Origin: an uncultured Subdoligranulum sp.
Lineage (GTDB): Bacteria; Bacillota; Clostridia; Oscillospirales; Ruminococcaceae
NCBI RefSeq assembly: GCF_963931595.1
Contig: NZ_OZ007030.1
Coordinates: 2,596,481 to 2,660,480 of the forward strand
Reading direction: 5' to 3'
DNA: 64,000 nucleotides
Part shown: positions 53,949-63,120 of the stretch, one piece after another
Numbering within the stretch: position 1 is the stretch's first letter
Layout of the letters: each line of letters begins with the position of its first letter
Translations under genes and position numbers: made by a program
Notes under the pieces: generated by a model
What the model saw: the letters and a program-made list of their open reading frames with translations, nothing else
Told to the model about the DNA's origin: nothing
Database searches by the model: none

Positions 53949-53990
53949 GATGGCAGTTGTCCTCATTTTGAGGATAACTGCCATTTATTT
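53949..53990. terminator. Bidirectional terminator hairpin
   Basis: ATGGCAGTTGTCCTC pairs with GAGGATAACTGCCAT around ATTTT (about 53950-53984), flanked by A and T tracts, at the stop of the SLOG fragment. Confidence 0.8.
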
Positions 53991-54183
53991 TTCTGTGATT
54001 TGAGGATGAAACTGCGGCTGTTCATAGGAAATAATCCGTTTCCCTTTTTGCCTGGCGTACCGCAGGGTTGCGGCGGCTCCGCCCCAATCGTGAAGCACAC
54101 AAGCCACCACCACGTCGGCGGCATCGACCATCCACCGGTTTCTGCGGGGAATCGCAAAACGGCGGGGTGCTGTTCCCTGCGGT
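53985..54183 (-). pseudogene. SLOG/DUF1273-like protein, C-terminal fragment
   Basis: The end of the frame reads RRFAIPRRNRWMVDAADVVVACVLHDWGGAAATLRYARQKGKRIISY. RNRWMVDxADVVVA and DWGGAAxTLRYAxxKGK are the C-terminal half of SLOG/DUF1273 (YpsA-like) Rossmann proteins, nucleotide-binding sensors common in defence islands. The N-terminal half is absent; sequence before 54183 is unrelated and AT-rich. Truncated relic. Confidence 0.75.
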
Positions 54184-54228
54184 GATTTTTGGAATAGCAA
54201 AAGTACGACAGTACGCAAAATTAGTATT

Positions 54229-54993
54229 TCAAATTCCTTGATTTCTCTCTGCAGATAACCTTTTATTTTCCAGCTGGTTGAGAATATCACAATACTTATT
54301 TCGAATAGCATCACTCCCTTTACTGTCAACCAACTTATTTGCTACCAACACACCGGACAAAAAAGACACGACATCTCTTAGATTCTCGATTTTTTCCAAA
54401 GAAGATGTGTCATGCATGATCCAATATTGCACAAGCCACTCAAAATATAACAATGCAATATCTGCTCCGTGCAGCTGGTTTACTATTAAAATACCCTGAA
54501 ACATTTTTGCTTTATCATACGTCAGCTCAATGGCTGCCCGATCATTTGCCCCATTGATTATGTATTGTATATAGTTTTCTGCATCCGTCTGACTTCCATA
54601 TTTATCTACAATCGTCTCCAGGAACTCTTGTATGTGTCCTTTTATATCCTTTTTATTTTCTTCACTCGCACGAAAATCCTGCATCATGAAAGAAAATTCA
54701 ATTTCATTTCCCCCGCAGTATTTTTCATACGGTGCAATTTTATCAAGCATAAGGATTATTTTTTTACAACAGGAAACATATTCTTGGGCATCCATCGGAT
54801 ATTTTGTTTTACATTTTCGAAATTTATTAAAAGCATCTTGTATCTCTTTGTATTGCCTTTGATCTAAGTTACGCTTAGCATCCGGCAAATTAACGGTTAA
54901 ATTTGCAACTTGGCTTATAGAAAGTTTACCAACTCCGCCAGCCTTTATTTTTTTCACTTCGGATACTGCATTCAAATCATCAAAAAAGCTCAT
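54229..54993 (-). CDS. Unrecognised AT-rich gene, 254 residues
   Basis: From ATG 54993 (GGAG 12 bases upstream): MSFFDDLNAVSEVKKIKAGGVGKLSISQVANL, a helical middle (QEYVSCCKKIILMLDKIAPYEKYCGGNEIEFSFM) and a C-terminal half LTYDKAKMFQGILIVNQLHGADIALLYFEWLVQYW. No domain recognised; largely alpha-helical, no signal peptide. Its DNA is far more AT-rich than the AlkZ-related gene 60 bases to the right, so it is probably acquired. The frame stays open with normal codon use, so I believe it is a real gene. Confidence 0.7.
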   Translation of the reverse strand: MSFFDDLNAVSEVKKIKAGGVGKLSISQVANLTVNLPDAKRNLDQRQYKEIQDAFNKFRKCKTKYPMDAQEYVSCCKKIILMLDKIAPYEKYCGGNEIEFSFMMQDFRASEENKKDIKGHIQEFLETIVDKYGSQTDAENYIQYIINGANDRAAIELTYDKAKMFQGILIVNQLHGADIALLYFEWLVQYWIMHDTSSLEKIENLRDVVSFLSGVLVANKLVDSKGSDAIRNKYCDILNQLENKRLSAERNQGI

Positions 54994-55053
54994 GCCCGTT
55001 TACAGCTCCTTCGCCTATTTTTATTCTTACTATATTTTCCTCGCTTCTTTTCT

Positions 55054-55782
55054 TCAGCGCCCGCCCAGCACCGCCCGCAGTCTCTCTTCGGTGGCGGCGG
55101 GAAAATGGGCCTGGATCTGGCGGAACACCTTTGCCCGGGACTGGGCCGGGTCGATGGCGTAGGCTGCCGCGATGCACGCCGCACCCCAGAGCGCTTCCGG
55201 CGTCGTATACTCTGCCCGGGGCCAGCCGTAGGGCTGGCCTTTTTTGTTGAGCTTTTGCCGGAACTCCCGGATGATCAGATAGCTGCTCATCTGCAGGTCG
55301 GTCACGGTGCCCTCGAAGTTCTTCTCTCCACCCTTGCCGAATCCGGCCCGCTGTTTCAGTTCATAGGAGAGCAGTGCGTCTGTATCGGCGAACTGGTCCA
55401 TGATCTTCTTCTGGCGGGCGGTGGCAAGGCCATCGTCCCACCGGCTGTCAAAGTCGTAGCCGTCCCGCCGCCAGTTGGCAAAATCCGGGAACCAGGCTTT
55501 GGAGATGAAGCCCGCTTTCTTGCCGAAGAATTTGCCGTAGGCCACCCGGCCGCTGCGGGCAATCAGCTGCCGCCACTCCCAGGGGTCACGGGCGGCATCG
55601 CCGCTCCACCAGTCGGTGGGACAGGTGCGCTCCTCCGCCGAAAAGCCGTCGATACCGTTGCGGAACAGGGGTAGGAATCCCACCTCGTCGATCCAGTCCA
55701 CCAGTTTCTGCCAGCTGTGGATACAGGCCGGATCTTCCCAAGCCGGCCCCCGCATGATCCACTCCCCGTTTTCCACTGCCAT
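55054..55782 (-). CDS. AlkZ-related protein
   Basis: 242 residues from ATG 55782 (AGGGGG upstream). DEVGFLPLFRNGIDGFSAEERT, WWSGDAARDPWEWRQLIARSGRVAYGKFFGKKAGFISKAWFPDFANWRRDGYDFDSRWDDGLA and QKKIMDQF are the pattern of Clostridial AlkZ-related proteins. True AlkZ/YcaQ is a DNA glycosylase with repeated winged helices; this shorter paralogue is not known to repair DNA. GC-rich, core-genome composition. Confidence 0.85.
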   Translation of the reverse strand: MAVENGEWIMRGPAWEDPACIHSWQKLVDWIDEVGFLPLFRNGIDGFSAEERTCPTDWWSGDAARDPWEWRQLIARSGRVAYGKFFGKKAGFISKAWFPDFANWRRDGYDFDSRWDDGLATARQKKIMDQFADTDALLSYELKQRAGFGKGGEKNFEGTVTDLQMSSYLIIREFRQKLNKKGQPYGWPRAEYTTPEALWGAACIAAAYAIDPAQSRAKVFRQIQAHFPAATEERLRAVLGGR

Positions 55783-55862
55783 CCTGCCGTCCCCCTTTCT
55801 GTCTCTTGTAAGAACAGTATAACACAAAATGCCCCGGGCGATGGCGGGTATCTGGATATTGC

Positions 55863-55891
55863 TTTTGATCCGCGCGGCTTTATGCTACAAT
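55863..55891 (+). promoter_or_regulatory. Promoter of small membrane protein gene
   Basis: TTTTGA (55863-55868), 17-base spacer, TACAAT (55886-55891), about 54 bases before the start at 55945. Confidence 0.55.
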
Positions 55892-55944
55892 CAAATCAGA
55901 ATGAGACACCGGCGAACTCGCATTTTCAGAGGAGGCGTAACTAT

Positions 55945-56226
55945 ATGTTTCTTGTACTGGGTATTCTGGCCATCGTGACCGCGATTGGCACGGTGATTTT
56001 GGGAATGAACGGTAAAAATGCGGAGGTTCTCCGCTTTATCAGCGTTTCCCTGACAGCCCTCACGGTCTGCGCCTTTTACCAGCTGGATGCACAGTATGTT
56101 GCAAGAGAGGATTGGTCTGCGCTGATGGATGTGACGCCCACTGGTGTTACCCTGTGTTGGATCGGAACCGTGGCTTCCATTTTGATCAACAGCATCAGTT
56201 TCTTTATCCAGAAGAAAAAGCAGTAG
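55945..56226 (+). CDS. Small membrane protein, unknown
   Basis: 93 residues from ATG 55945 with AGAGGAGG 11 bases upstream. Three hydrophobic segments: FLVLGILAIVTAIGTVILGM, FISVSLTALTVCAFYQL and TLCWIGTVASILINSISFFI, with a basic KKKQ tail inside. Single-gene unit with its own promoter. No family recognised. Confidence 0.8.
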   Translation: MFLVLGILAIVTAIGTVILGMNGKNAEVLRFISVSLTALTVCAFYQLDAQYVAREDWSALMDVTPTGVTLCWIGTVASILINSISFFIQKKKQ

Positions 56227-56289
56227 GATACAGTTTGCCACATTGTTCATCTTCATCAAAGCAGCTCCCATAGAAATATCTCTTTTCCT

Positions 56290-56317
56290 TGATACAAACT
56301 GATATCAATTTGTATCA
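56290..56317. promoter_or_regulatory. Palindromic operator upstream of WYL regulator
   Basis: TGATACAAA and TTTGTATCA (outer arms of 56290-56317) flank a central palindrome TGATATCA, a near-perfect 28-base dyad. It lies about 135 bases upstream of the WYL gene and is followed by GGTATCTGA. A likely site for autoregulation or shared control of the cassette. Confidence 0.7.
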
Positions 56318-56450
56318 GAATGTACTATGGTATCTGAACGCTTCACCTTGTTTGAGTCAAGCGCCTGTTTTATAATAAAGCCGGAATACATTCCATTTCA
56401 AATAGATCGCCCCACTGTTCTAAAGCTATTGCTGTCTGGAGGATGTTGCC

Positions 56451-57446
56451 ATGAGCGCTGCAAGATTAATTCACATTCTTAGTATTCTGCAGCAGGAAAC
56501 AAATGCCCACAAAGCGCTGACCTTGCATCAGATTCATGACAAATTGCTCTTGCTTCATCCCGAAGAGCGGTGTTCAGAACAACGGGTGCGTGAGGCTCTT
56601 TCGGTGCTGCAAGTACTTAGTGAAGAGGGAGCCCTGGCGGTGCGGGTGGAATCGTCGGCCGGGGCGCATAACCAACGCCGCTATAAGGCCTACCACCCGA
56701 ACTTTGGATTGAACGAAGCCCGGATGGTATTTGACTCGATATCCATCAGCCGTTTTCTGAGTCCCCGGCAGAAGAGCGTCCTGATCTCTCAACTGGAGGG
56801 CTATCTTTCCGATCAGGAAGTACGTCAACTCCAGCAGCGGGTACAGACCAGAATTTGTCTTATGCAAAACGAGAAGCTGCCCCAGACCCTGCAGGTACTT
56901 TACCAGGCACTGGACAGCCACCGCTGTCTTGATTTTACCTATTGCAGATTTGATCTGGACGGACGACAGAAACCGCTGAAACAATACCACAAAATTCTGC
57001 CGCTGAAAGTTGTATGGGAAAAAGAGCACTACTATTTGATCGCGCTGAATCCGGCACACCCGGAGGGCCAACAGCAGCGGAACTACCGGGTGGACCGCAT
57101 GGAGAATCTCTCGCTATCGGTTCCCTTCTGGTGCAAAATACCTGCCGTTCCGCTGCATTACGGTCAGTTTGATATGTTCCCCGCCCAGGAAAAAGCGCGG
57201 GTGACCTTCCGGCTGCAACGGGAGCTGCTGGACTTTGCCTTTGAAACCTTTGGTACCGATATCCGGCCGGTAGCCGATGAGGAAAAGGGCGGTTGGGTCC
57301 GCTTTACGGCGGAAGCCGAACTTTCTGTAGGATTTGCCCGATGGGTGTTGGGCCAGGCGGAAAAGATCGAGGTTCTGGGACCGCCTGCCGTTCGTGCCAG
57401 GCTGCGACAGTTGATTGACACCCTATATACCTACTACCGCGATTGA
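56451..57446 (+). CDS. WYL-domain transcriptional regulator
   Basis: 331 residues. N-terminal winged helix (ARLIHILSILQQETNAHKALTLHQIHDKL … VREALSVLQVLSEEGAL), central WYL domain (VLYQALDSHRCLDFTYCRFDLDGR … VVWEKEHYYLIALNP … YRVDRMENLSL) and C-terminal WCX extension (ARVTFRLQRELLDFAFETFG … ARWVLGQAEKIEVLGPPAVRARL). WYL proteins (e.g. CapW, BrxR) bind nucleic acid or nucleotide ligands and repress phage defence operons. A terminator at its end separates it from the helicase gene, so it may act on the 57515 region. Confidence 0.92.
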   Translation: MSAARLIHILSILQQETNAHKALTLHQIHDKLLLLHPEERCSEQRVREALSVLQVLSEEGALAVRVESSAGAHNQRRYKAYHPNFGLNEARMVFDSISISRFLSPRQKSVLISQLEGYLSDQEVRQLQQRVQTRICLMQNEKLPQTLQVLYQALDSHRCLDFTYCRFDLDGRQKPLKQYHKILPLKVVWEKEHYYLIALNPAHPEGQQQRNYRVDRMENLSLSVPFWCKIPAVPLHYGQFDMFPAQEKARVTFRLQRELLDFAFETFGTDIRPVADEEKGGWVRFTAEAELSVGFARWVLGQAEKIEVLGPPAVRARLRQLIDTLYTYYRD

Positions 57447-57460
57447 GCGGTAGTTTTTTT
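57434..57460 (+). terminator. Intrinsic terminator after WYL gene
   Basis: CTACCGC-GATTGA-GCGGTAG followed by seven T. The WYL stop codon lies in the loop. Downstream, TATACTGGGAGTATA (57515-57529) is a palindrome over a -10-like box before the helicase gene. Confidence 0.85.
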
Positions 57461-57560
57461 CTGCTTTTTTGCGTAGATTTTTATTTTACAAAAAACTGGT
57501 TCGCTATACTGGGAGTATACTAACCGCATTCCATCTCGATACCCTTGTAAAGGAGAATTT

Positions 57561-60500
57561 ATGCAAAGTGAGTTGCTCGACTATTTTCGAAACGATCACG
57601 CCGGTCCGGGGCTGCTGCTGGCGGAAGCCCCTACCGGCTACGGTAAGACCTATCAGGCCGTACAGGCAATCTATGCCTATCTGAAAGGACGTGGCTCCAA
57701 GCGAGTGTTGTTTGTGACCACCCTTTTGAAAAATCTGCCGGCGGAGGATCTGCGCCGAGCCTATGAGCAGGACGGGCGCGGCGATCAGTTTGCCAAAGAC
57801 GTACTGGTGCTTCGTTCCCCTGCGGATACCGTACTGGATGCCATAGGGCAGTATGAGGTTCCGGCATCTTTCCAGAGTGACGCCTACCTGGCGCTGGAAA
57901 CAGCCTGCCGGAAATATCGCCACTATCGCGCCCAGACCGGGGATGCCGCCGTGGAATTGGCCAGAGGCTTGTATGATTCCATCCGCACCGATCTGGAACC
58001 AGCCTTTCGCCGGGAACTGGAATCCCGGCTGCGCAAGAAGTTTCCCGAAGGAGCACAGGCCCGGCGGGCCGCCATCCGCAGCCGGAAGGAATACCAGTGG
58101 ATTGCTGCCTTCTACCCGGCCGTCTTCTGGTCGGAATACAAGGTACTGTTGCTCTCGGTCAAAAAGCTGATGGCCCGCAACATAACCATCGTGGAGCCAA
58201 GTTTTGACTGTCTTTCCGACCGGATGCTGGAGGGGAGCATCCTCTGTCTCGATGAATTTGATGCCACCCGGACTGACATTCTGGATAGCCTGATCGAGCA
58301 ATCCATGAACCTGCGGGCCGACTATCTGCAGCTTTTTGTTCAGGTATACAAGGGCATTCGTATGCACCAAGCCAGCCGGGAACTGACGGTTCTGCGAAAG
58401 AAATACGAAGCCGGGCGTACCACTACCTGGCAGGATCTGCTGGATCAGGCTGAGGCGATCTATCAGGACGGCGCCCTTAAATACAGTATGAAAACCGTGG
58501 GCGATGCCCTGGCGCAGGGACGGAACTTCTTGTTCCATGACATCTCCTACCTGACAGTTCTGGATGCCGGACGAACCCACATTCGCGCGGTACGCAATGA
58601 TGACCAGGCCCAGGTGCAGGTGTACTTCGACACCGCAGAGGAGTACCAGGCCCATAAAGACGAACCGAAGCTGGTCCTGCAGACGATCTTGCGGCACATT
58701 CATGGGTTTCTGCTGCGGTTTCAGCGCTATGTCTACGGCTGGGCCGATGCATACGCCCGTCAGATCAATGCTGGCAAGCGCCGGGAAGAGGATCTCTACC
58801 CAGTGACCGCCGCGGCGGAGAGCATCTTCCGGGAATACCGCCTGACCCCCGAGCAGATACGTCTGATGACTGCCGAGCTGAAAGAGGGGACCGGCACGCC
58901 GCATACCCTGACGGCACCGGATCTTTCCTTCTACGAAACGGGATTCCGGCTGTTTGAATTTATCGACGATGACCGTCACCGCACCCAGACCCACCTGAAC
59001 TATTTACAGTTGCAGAACACCCCCGAGAAAGTTCTTTTGTATCTCTGCCGCCGTGCCAAGGTCGTGGGCCTGTCAGCAACCGGCGGTCTGCCCACCGTGC
59101 TGGGGAACTACGATCTGCGCTATCTGAGAGAACAGCTGGGAGACCGGTTCAAGGTTCTGTCCACGGATACCCAGGAAAAGATCCGCCGGGAAATGGAAAA
59201 CCTCTGGACACCGTACCGGGATGGCCGGGTCCAGGTCGACCTGACCATCGTAGACCGGCAAGCCTTGCCATGGCAGCAGCGGTTGCAGGAGATCTTTGGG
59301 GCGGGAGCCGATGCGCGGCTGTATGAGCAGCGTTTTATCATGATGGGGCTTCCGGAATACCAGAGCCAGCGTTATTGCAACCTGTTCGCTGCCATAAAGG
59401 CGTTCTGGCTGCACCGTGAGATCCGGGCGTTTCTCTGCCTCAATCAACTGCTGCCAGCCCCCGGCAAGCGGGATCTGGACGAAAAATTGCTGCGCGATGC
59501 ATTGGAGACGCTGCGCGTGCTTTTTGCGCCGGAAGAGCAGGGAAAGCTGGTCGTGCTGCGCAGCGGGGAACATTTTGACGAGGCCAAAGGCGCGCTGATG
59601 CAAGGCCTTGCGGCCGGAGAGCGGCGGTTCATCTTCTCCAGTTATCAGACCCTCGGTGCCGGGCAGAATCTGCAATACCCCGTGGACAAGCGCACCGATC
59701 TCCTTTGCCTGAAGGAAGATGCCGATCCATCCGACAGCCGTATGACCCACAAGGATGTGGACGCCCTGTACCTGGGCGATATTACCCATGTGACGGTCAA
59801 TCTTCAGGAGGCCGACCATTGGCAGGGCACGGATCTGATGCGGTACTGTTTCCAGATGGAGTGCCTGTACCAGAATGACGAAATCTCCCGCCGGACCATG
59901 CAGACGCTGTTGAAAAATGGTATCGGGCATTTTTCTGGAAAACGGGAGATCGATGCGGCCGCCCAGGCACAGCTGAAGCGATGCCCGAGCTTCTCCGGCC
60001 GTGTTACCCGTGATGTCGTCCAGGCCGTGGGACGGATGGGCCGCACCTTTCTCAAGCAACCGGTTGTGTACCTCTTTACCACAACGCAGGTGCTGCAGAA
60101 TCTCGACCTTGACTGCCTGCATCGACGGCTTCTCGCCCCAGAGATGGAGACACTGGTCCGTGCAGGACGTGCGCTACAGGCAGCGGGCCATCCCGCCGAC
60201 CGGCGCCATCTGGAAGCGGAACGGATCGCCACCTGCGGCAACGCCTACCTGATGCGGATGCTCAGTGCCTCCTGGACAGCGGAAAGTATCGCCCTGTGGA
60301 AACAGCTGCGCCAGACGGTGCTCTGCCACCCCCGGGCTGATGAAACACTGCACGGGACCGATCCGGTGATCCGCAGCTACTATCTGCCCATCTCCCCTGC
60401 CCAACCCGGCTATTTTTACGCACAGAAGGGGGATTTTTCCGAGGTGCGGCTGGCCCCCAGTGCCAACAAGGCCGCTTTTGCAGCAGTTTTACGCAAAGAG

Positions 60501-61028
60501 CACTTTTCCGGTGAACCCTCCGAGGTGAGTCTGGCGGAGTCCCGTTTGCCGATCCTGCTGCGCTATCCCGGTTTACAAGAGCATTTTGAGGAACAGGGGT
60601 GGGCCACCGATTTTGGCGATGGGCCCTACATGATGAGTCCTGTTCTTTTCCAGAACATCTATAAAGGTGCTCTGGGGGAAGTGGCCGGCGCCTATATCCT
60701 GCGCAAAGAACTGGGTCTGGAATTGCAGGAGATTGACGACCCTGCCAGCTTTGAACAGTTTGACTTTACTGGTCCGGACGGGCTCTGGTTCGATTTCAAA
60801 CACTGGAAAAGCGGAACCCGGCAGTACGAGGACGCTGTGCGCCGTAAAACACTGGACAAGCTGGATGGTGTGGGCGGCCACCGGGCCTTTCTGATCAATC
60901 TGATTGCAGAACCAACATTCCAGCCATCCTGCACCAGGGACGAACGGCTGGTGGAAATTCCGGGGTTGCTCCTGCCGGACGGCACGGTAAACCGGCAGGC
61001 GATGCAATATCTGGGGAGGTACCTGTGA
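57561..61028 (+). CDS. SF2-type helicase with C-terminal PD-(D/E)XK-like motif, unclassified
   Basis: 1155 residues; AAAGGAG nine bases before ATG 57561. Walker A APTGYGKT at 23-30, Ia KRVLFVTTLLKNLP, Walker B LCLDEFDATR near 228 (DEFD instead of DEAD/H), a large insertion, motif III VVGLSATGG near 505, FIFSSYQTLGAGQNLQYP near 690 and motif VI DVVQAVGRMGRTF near 818. The C-terminus has GALGEVAGAYILRK (Glu near 1040) and PDGLWFDFKHWKSG near 1070, fitting a PD-(D/E)XK nuclease (E, D, D-x-K). Overlaps the next gene (TGATG). I recognise no named defence family. Confidence 0.85.
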   Translation: MQSELLDYFRNDHAGPGLLLAEAPTGYGKTYQAVQAIYAYLKGRGSKRVLFVTTLLKNLPAEDLRRAYEQDGRGDQFAKDVLVLRSPADTVLDAIGQYEVPASFQSDAYLALETACRKYRHYRAQTGDAAVELARGLYDSIRTDLEPAFRRELESRLRKKFPEGAQARRAAIRSRKEYQWIAAFYPAVFWSEYKVLLLSVKKLMARNITIVEPSFDCLSDRMLEGSILCLDEFDATRTDILDSLIEQSMNLRADYLQLFVQVYKGIRMHQASRELTVLRKKYEAGRTTTWQDLLDQAEAIYQDGALKYSMKTVGDALAQGRNFLFHDISYLTVLDAGRTHIRAVRNDDQAQVQVYFDTAEEYQAHKDEPKLVLQTILRHIHGFLLRFQRYVYGWADAYARQINAGKRREEDLYPVTAAAESIFREYRLTPEQIRLMTAELKEGTGTPHTLTAPDLSFYETGFRLFEFIDDDRHRTQTHLNYLQLQNTPEKVLLYLCRRAKVVGLSATGGLPTVLGNYDLRYLREQLGDRFKVLSTDTQEKIRREMENLWTPYRDGRVQVDLTIVDRQALPWQQRLQEIFGAGADARLYEQRFIMMGLPEYQSQRYCNLFAAIKAFWLHREIRAFLCLNQLLPAPGKRDLDEKLLRDALETLRVLFAPEEQGKLVVLRSGEHFDEAKGALMQGLAAGERRFIFSSYQTLGAGQNLQYPVDKRTDLLCLKEDADPSDSRMTHKDVDALYLGDITHVTVNLQEADHWQGTDLMRYCFQMECLYQNDEISRRTMQTLLKNGIGHFSGKREIDAAAQAQLKRCPSFSGRVTRDVVQAVGRMGRTFLKQPVVYLFTTTQVLQNLDLDCLHRRLLAPEMETLVRAGRALQAAGHPADRRHLEAERIATCGNAYLMRMLSASWTAESIALWKQLRQTVLCHPRADETLHGTDPVIRSYYLPISPAQPGYFYAQKGDFSEVRLAPSANKAAFAAVLRKEHFSGEPSEVSLAESRLPILLRYPGLQEHFEEQGWATDFGDGPYMMSPVLFQNIYKGALGEVAGAYILRKELGLELQEIDDPASFEQFDFTGPDGLWFDFKHWKSGTRQYEDAVRRKTLDKLDGVGGHRAFLINLIAEPTFQPSCTRDERLVEIPGLLLPDGTVNRQAMQYLGRYL

Positions 61029-63055
61029 TGATTCCTACGAACCAACTGCAAATCACCTTTGACCGCGCCGCCATTGAAAAGAAATTCGTGATTCTGGAAG
61101 TCAAGCGGGACAGTGGGAACTACCAGCACAGCCTGATCCCGGATCTGGCCTTGCAGGCGGCGCGCGCGCTGGCCGTGGTGTACGAATACGGTGCCCTCTG
61201 CTATATCCTGTACGCCCGCCAAAATCTGGACTATAAAAATCTGAAAAAGGTACTGGAAAGCGAATCGGAGGATATTTCTCTGCGGGAGATTTCCTCCACC
61301 GAACTGAAAGACCATCTGCTGGCCCAGCTCCTGTGTAACGCCATGCCGGCATTGGGGGCCGACGGACGGATGTACCACAACCTCACCGGCAAACTGTACT
61401 ACCAACAGGCCGCATGGCGTCAGGGACGGGGCGAAGTTCCCCGCAGTTTTTGGACACTACGCATTCAGCTGACATGGGACCGCTGCGTGAAACTTTCGGT
61501 GGTGACCTTTTGCCAGGCGGAACGCAAACGAGGTGCACCAGCCGAGGCGCAATATCTGTTTGACACAAAAAGCGGGTTCCTGCGCCGCCTGGTGCAGGAA
61601 GACCCGGACAGGACCTCTCCCCGGTTTGTGATCGGCAGCCTGGACCCCGCCCATAAACACACCGTTTCTTTTCTGGAATTCGGTTCCTGGGAAGATTTCC
61701 AGCGTTGCCGGGTGGGCGTGCTGCATCGGTTTCTGCAGGATGTAAAGGAGCTGCTGGCCCCCTATCTGATCTTACACGTTTTGTTCCTGCCGGAGGATCT
61801 GCGTCTGGGGGACAAGGAACTGGATCCCCGCTCAGAAAACATCAAGGCCCGGCTGCGGGAGGTTCCCCTTTACCTGGAAGATACGGTTGGCGATGCCGCT
61901 TCCGCCGCCCTGGCAGCTCTGCTGCACCGGGAACTGGAACAATACAGCGGGATTACGCTTCAGGATGGAACACCCAAACCCGGGGAGGCCTTGTTCCGCA
62001 TCGTACACAACAAGGAAACCTATGCGGACTGTCCGGAACGGGATCCTTACCGAAAAGCACCCCGGCACTGCGCGGTACAACACCTGACGGTGGAAGATTT
62101 CCAGCTCAGCGGTCTGGATCGCACCGGGGCCAAGCCGAAGGAGGATGCCCCCCTGCGCAAGGTCTTGCAGGAGATGGCGGTCAAGCTGGATGTCCTGCAC
62201 GGGCAGATCACCTGCTACGACTGGGAGACACTGGGATATGAGGCAGCTGTCAACTTTGTGATCCCCGACGACGCCAGCGGAAAGGACAAGCTCCTTTCTT
62301 ATCGCCGGTTGCGGGTATTCCCGGATGGCAGGTTACAGTTCAGCCGGTGGCAGGATCAGATGTTGTGGGAGGATGCTGAACAAGAAAAAATTGCGGCTGC
62401 CTTTCATAACAAATTTGGCAATCGGGATTCCGATGTGGATGGGATTGTCTATGAAAACCCGGATGACATCCATATCATCCGCCAGACCGAGCGGTTCACC
62501 TTGCCGCAGGCGGATCATCTGAATGAGCTGCTCGCTTCCACCCGGGACGAGGAATGGCTGAATGTTGCCCCGTTGTTGTCTGTGGTACAGAGCCTTGTGA
62601 CAGACGCCGAGGAGAAAGACCGTCAGAACCTGGAAATCCTTTGCAGCGATTTGGCCGAATTGGCGCCCCAGGCCCCCCGCCGGCAGTTGCGTGCCTGTCT
62701 GAAACTTAAAACCTCGCTGGGAAAGTATGTCAACAAGGAAATCTATGCCCGCACGGGGGTGCGTATAGGCAGCGGAATCAAAGGGAAGGATGTGCTGGAA
62801 GAATTGATGGGCGGCGCGCTGGGAATCCGCCAGTTTACCCAGGGAAACGCCCAGTACTACTATGGTGGGCGACTTCCTAAATCTTTACAGCATTCATTAC
62901 CCCATGCCTGCCGTATTCGCAAGGTCACTTCTACTAGTGGAACGCCGCATTTTGAACGCTACCTGCCCCTGATGGAAGTGGAATTTGTACGCGCCGGCGC
63001 CTGGACGGTTCTGCCGTTTCCCTTCAAATATCTGCGGGAATGGAAACCCGTATAA
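61028..63055 (+). CDS. Unclassified 675-residue partner of the helicase-nuclease
   Basis: 675 residues from ATG 61028, overlapping the helicase stop (TGATG), so translation is coupled. No signal peptide, no membrane segment, no Walker motif. It has a beta-rich first half (FVILEVKRDSGNYQHSLIPD; WTLRIQLTWDRCVKLSVVTF; FVIGSLDPAHKHTVSFLEF), a middle with RIVHNKETYADCPERDPYRKA and AVQHLTVEDFQL, and a C-terminal helical/loop region (GKYVNKEIYARTGVRIGSGI; FTQGNAQYYYGGRLPKSLQ; HACRIRKVTSTSG). The middle block reminds me of Piwi-RE-like proteins, which travel with helicase and nuclease genes, but I cannot confirm it. Confidence 0.8.
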   Translation: MIPTNQLQITFDRAAIEKKFVILEVKRDSGNYQHSLIPDLALQAARALAVVYEYGALCYILYARQNLDYKNLKKVLESESEDISLREISSTELKDHLLAQLLCNAMPALGADGRMYHNLTGKLYYQQAAWRQGRGEVPRSFWTLRIQLTWDRCVKLSVVTFCQAERKRGAPAEAQYLFDTKSGFLRRLVQEDPDRTSPRFVIGSLDPAHKHTVSFLEFGSWEDFQRCRVGVLHRFLQDVKELLAPYLILHVLFLPEDLRLGDKELDPRSENIKARLREVPLYLEDTVGDAASAALAALLHRELEQYSGITLQDGTPKPGEALFRIVHNKETYADCPERDPYRKAPRHCAVQHLTVEDFQLSGLDRTGAKPKEDAPLRKVLQEMAVKLDVLHGQITCYDWETLGYEAAVNFVIPDDASGKDKLLSYRRLRVFPDGRLQFSRWQDQMLWEDAEQEKIAAAFHNKFGNRDSDVDGIVYENPDDIHIIRQTERFTLPQADHLNELLASTRDEEWLNVAPLLSVVQSLVTDAEEKDRQNLEILCSDLAELAPQAPRRQLRACLKLKTSLGKYVNKEIYARTGVRIGSGIKGKDVLEELMGGALGIRQFTQGNAQYYYGGRLPKSLQHSLPHACRIRKVTSTSGTPHFERYLPLMEVEFVRAGAWTVLPFPFKYLREWKPV

Positions 63056-63065
63056 AGCGTACATC

Positions 63066-63120
63066 AAAAGGAAGGACGCATATCAGAGAACAGCTTCTCC
63101 GGTATGCGCCCCTTCTTTTG
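63066..63120 (+). terminator. Imperfect terminator after the helicase cassette
   Basis: AAAAGGAAGGACGCATA pairs imperfectly with TATGCGCCCCTTCTTTT. Downstream 63121-63387 is AT-rich promoter-like DNA (TTATATATTATAAATAG near 63337-63353) without a gene. Confidence 0.5.

Noticed and set aside
57561..61028. Cas3, HamB or DISARM DrmA identity for the helicase
   Set aside because: No HD domain, DUF1998 or DUF1837 partner, and the DEFD box with a C-terminal D-x-K motif does not match those families as I know them.
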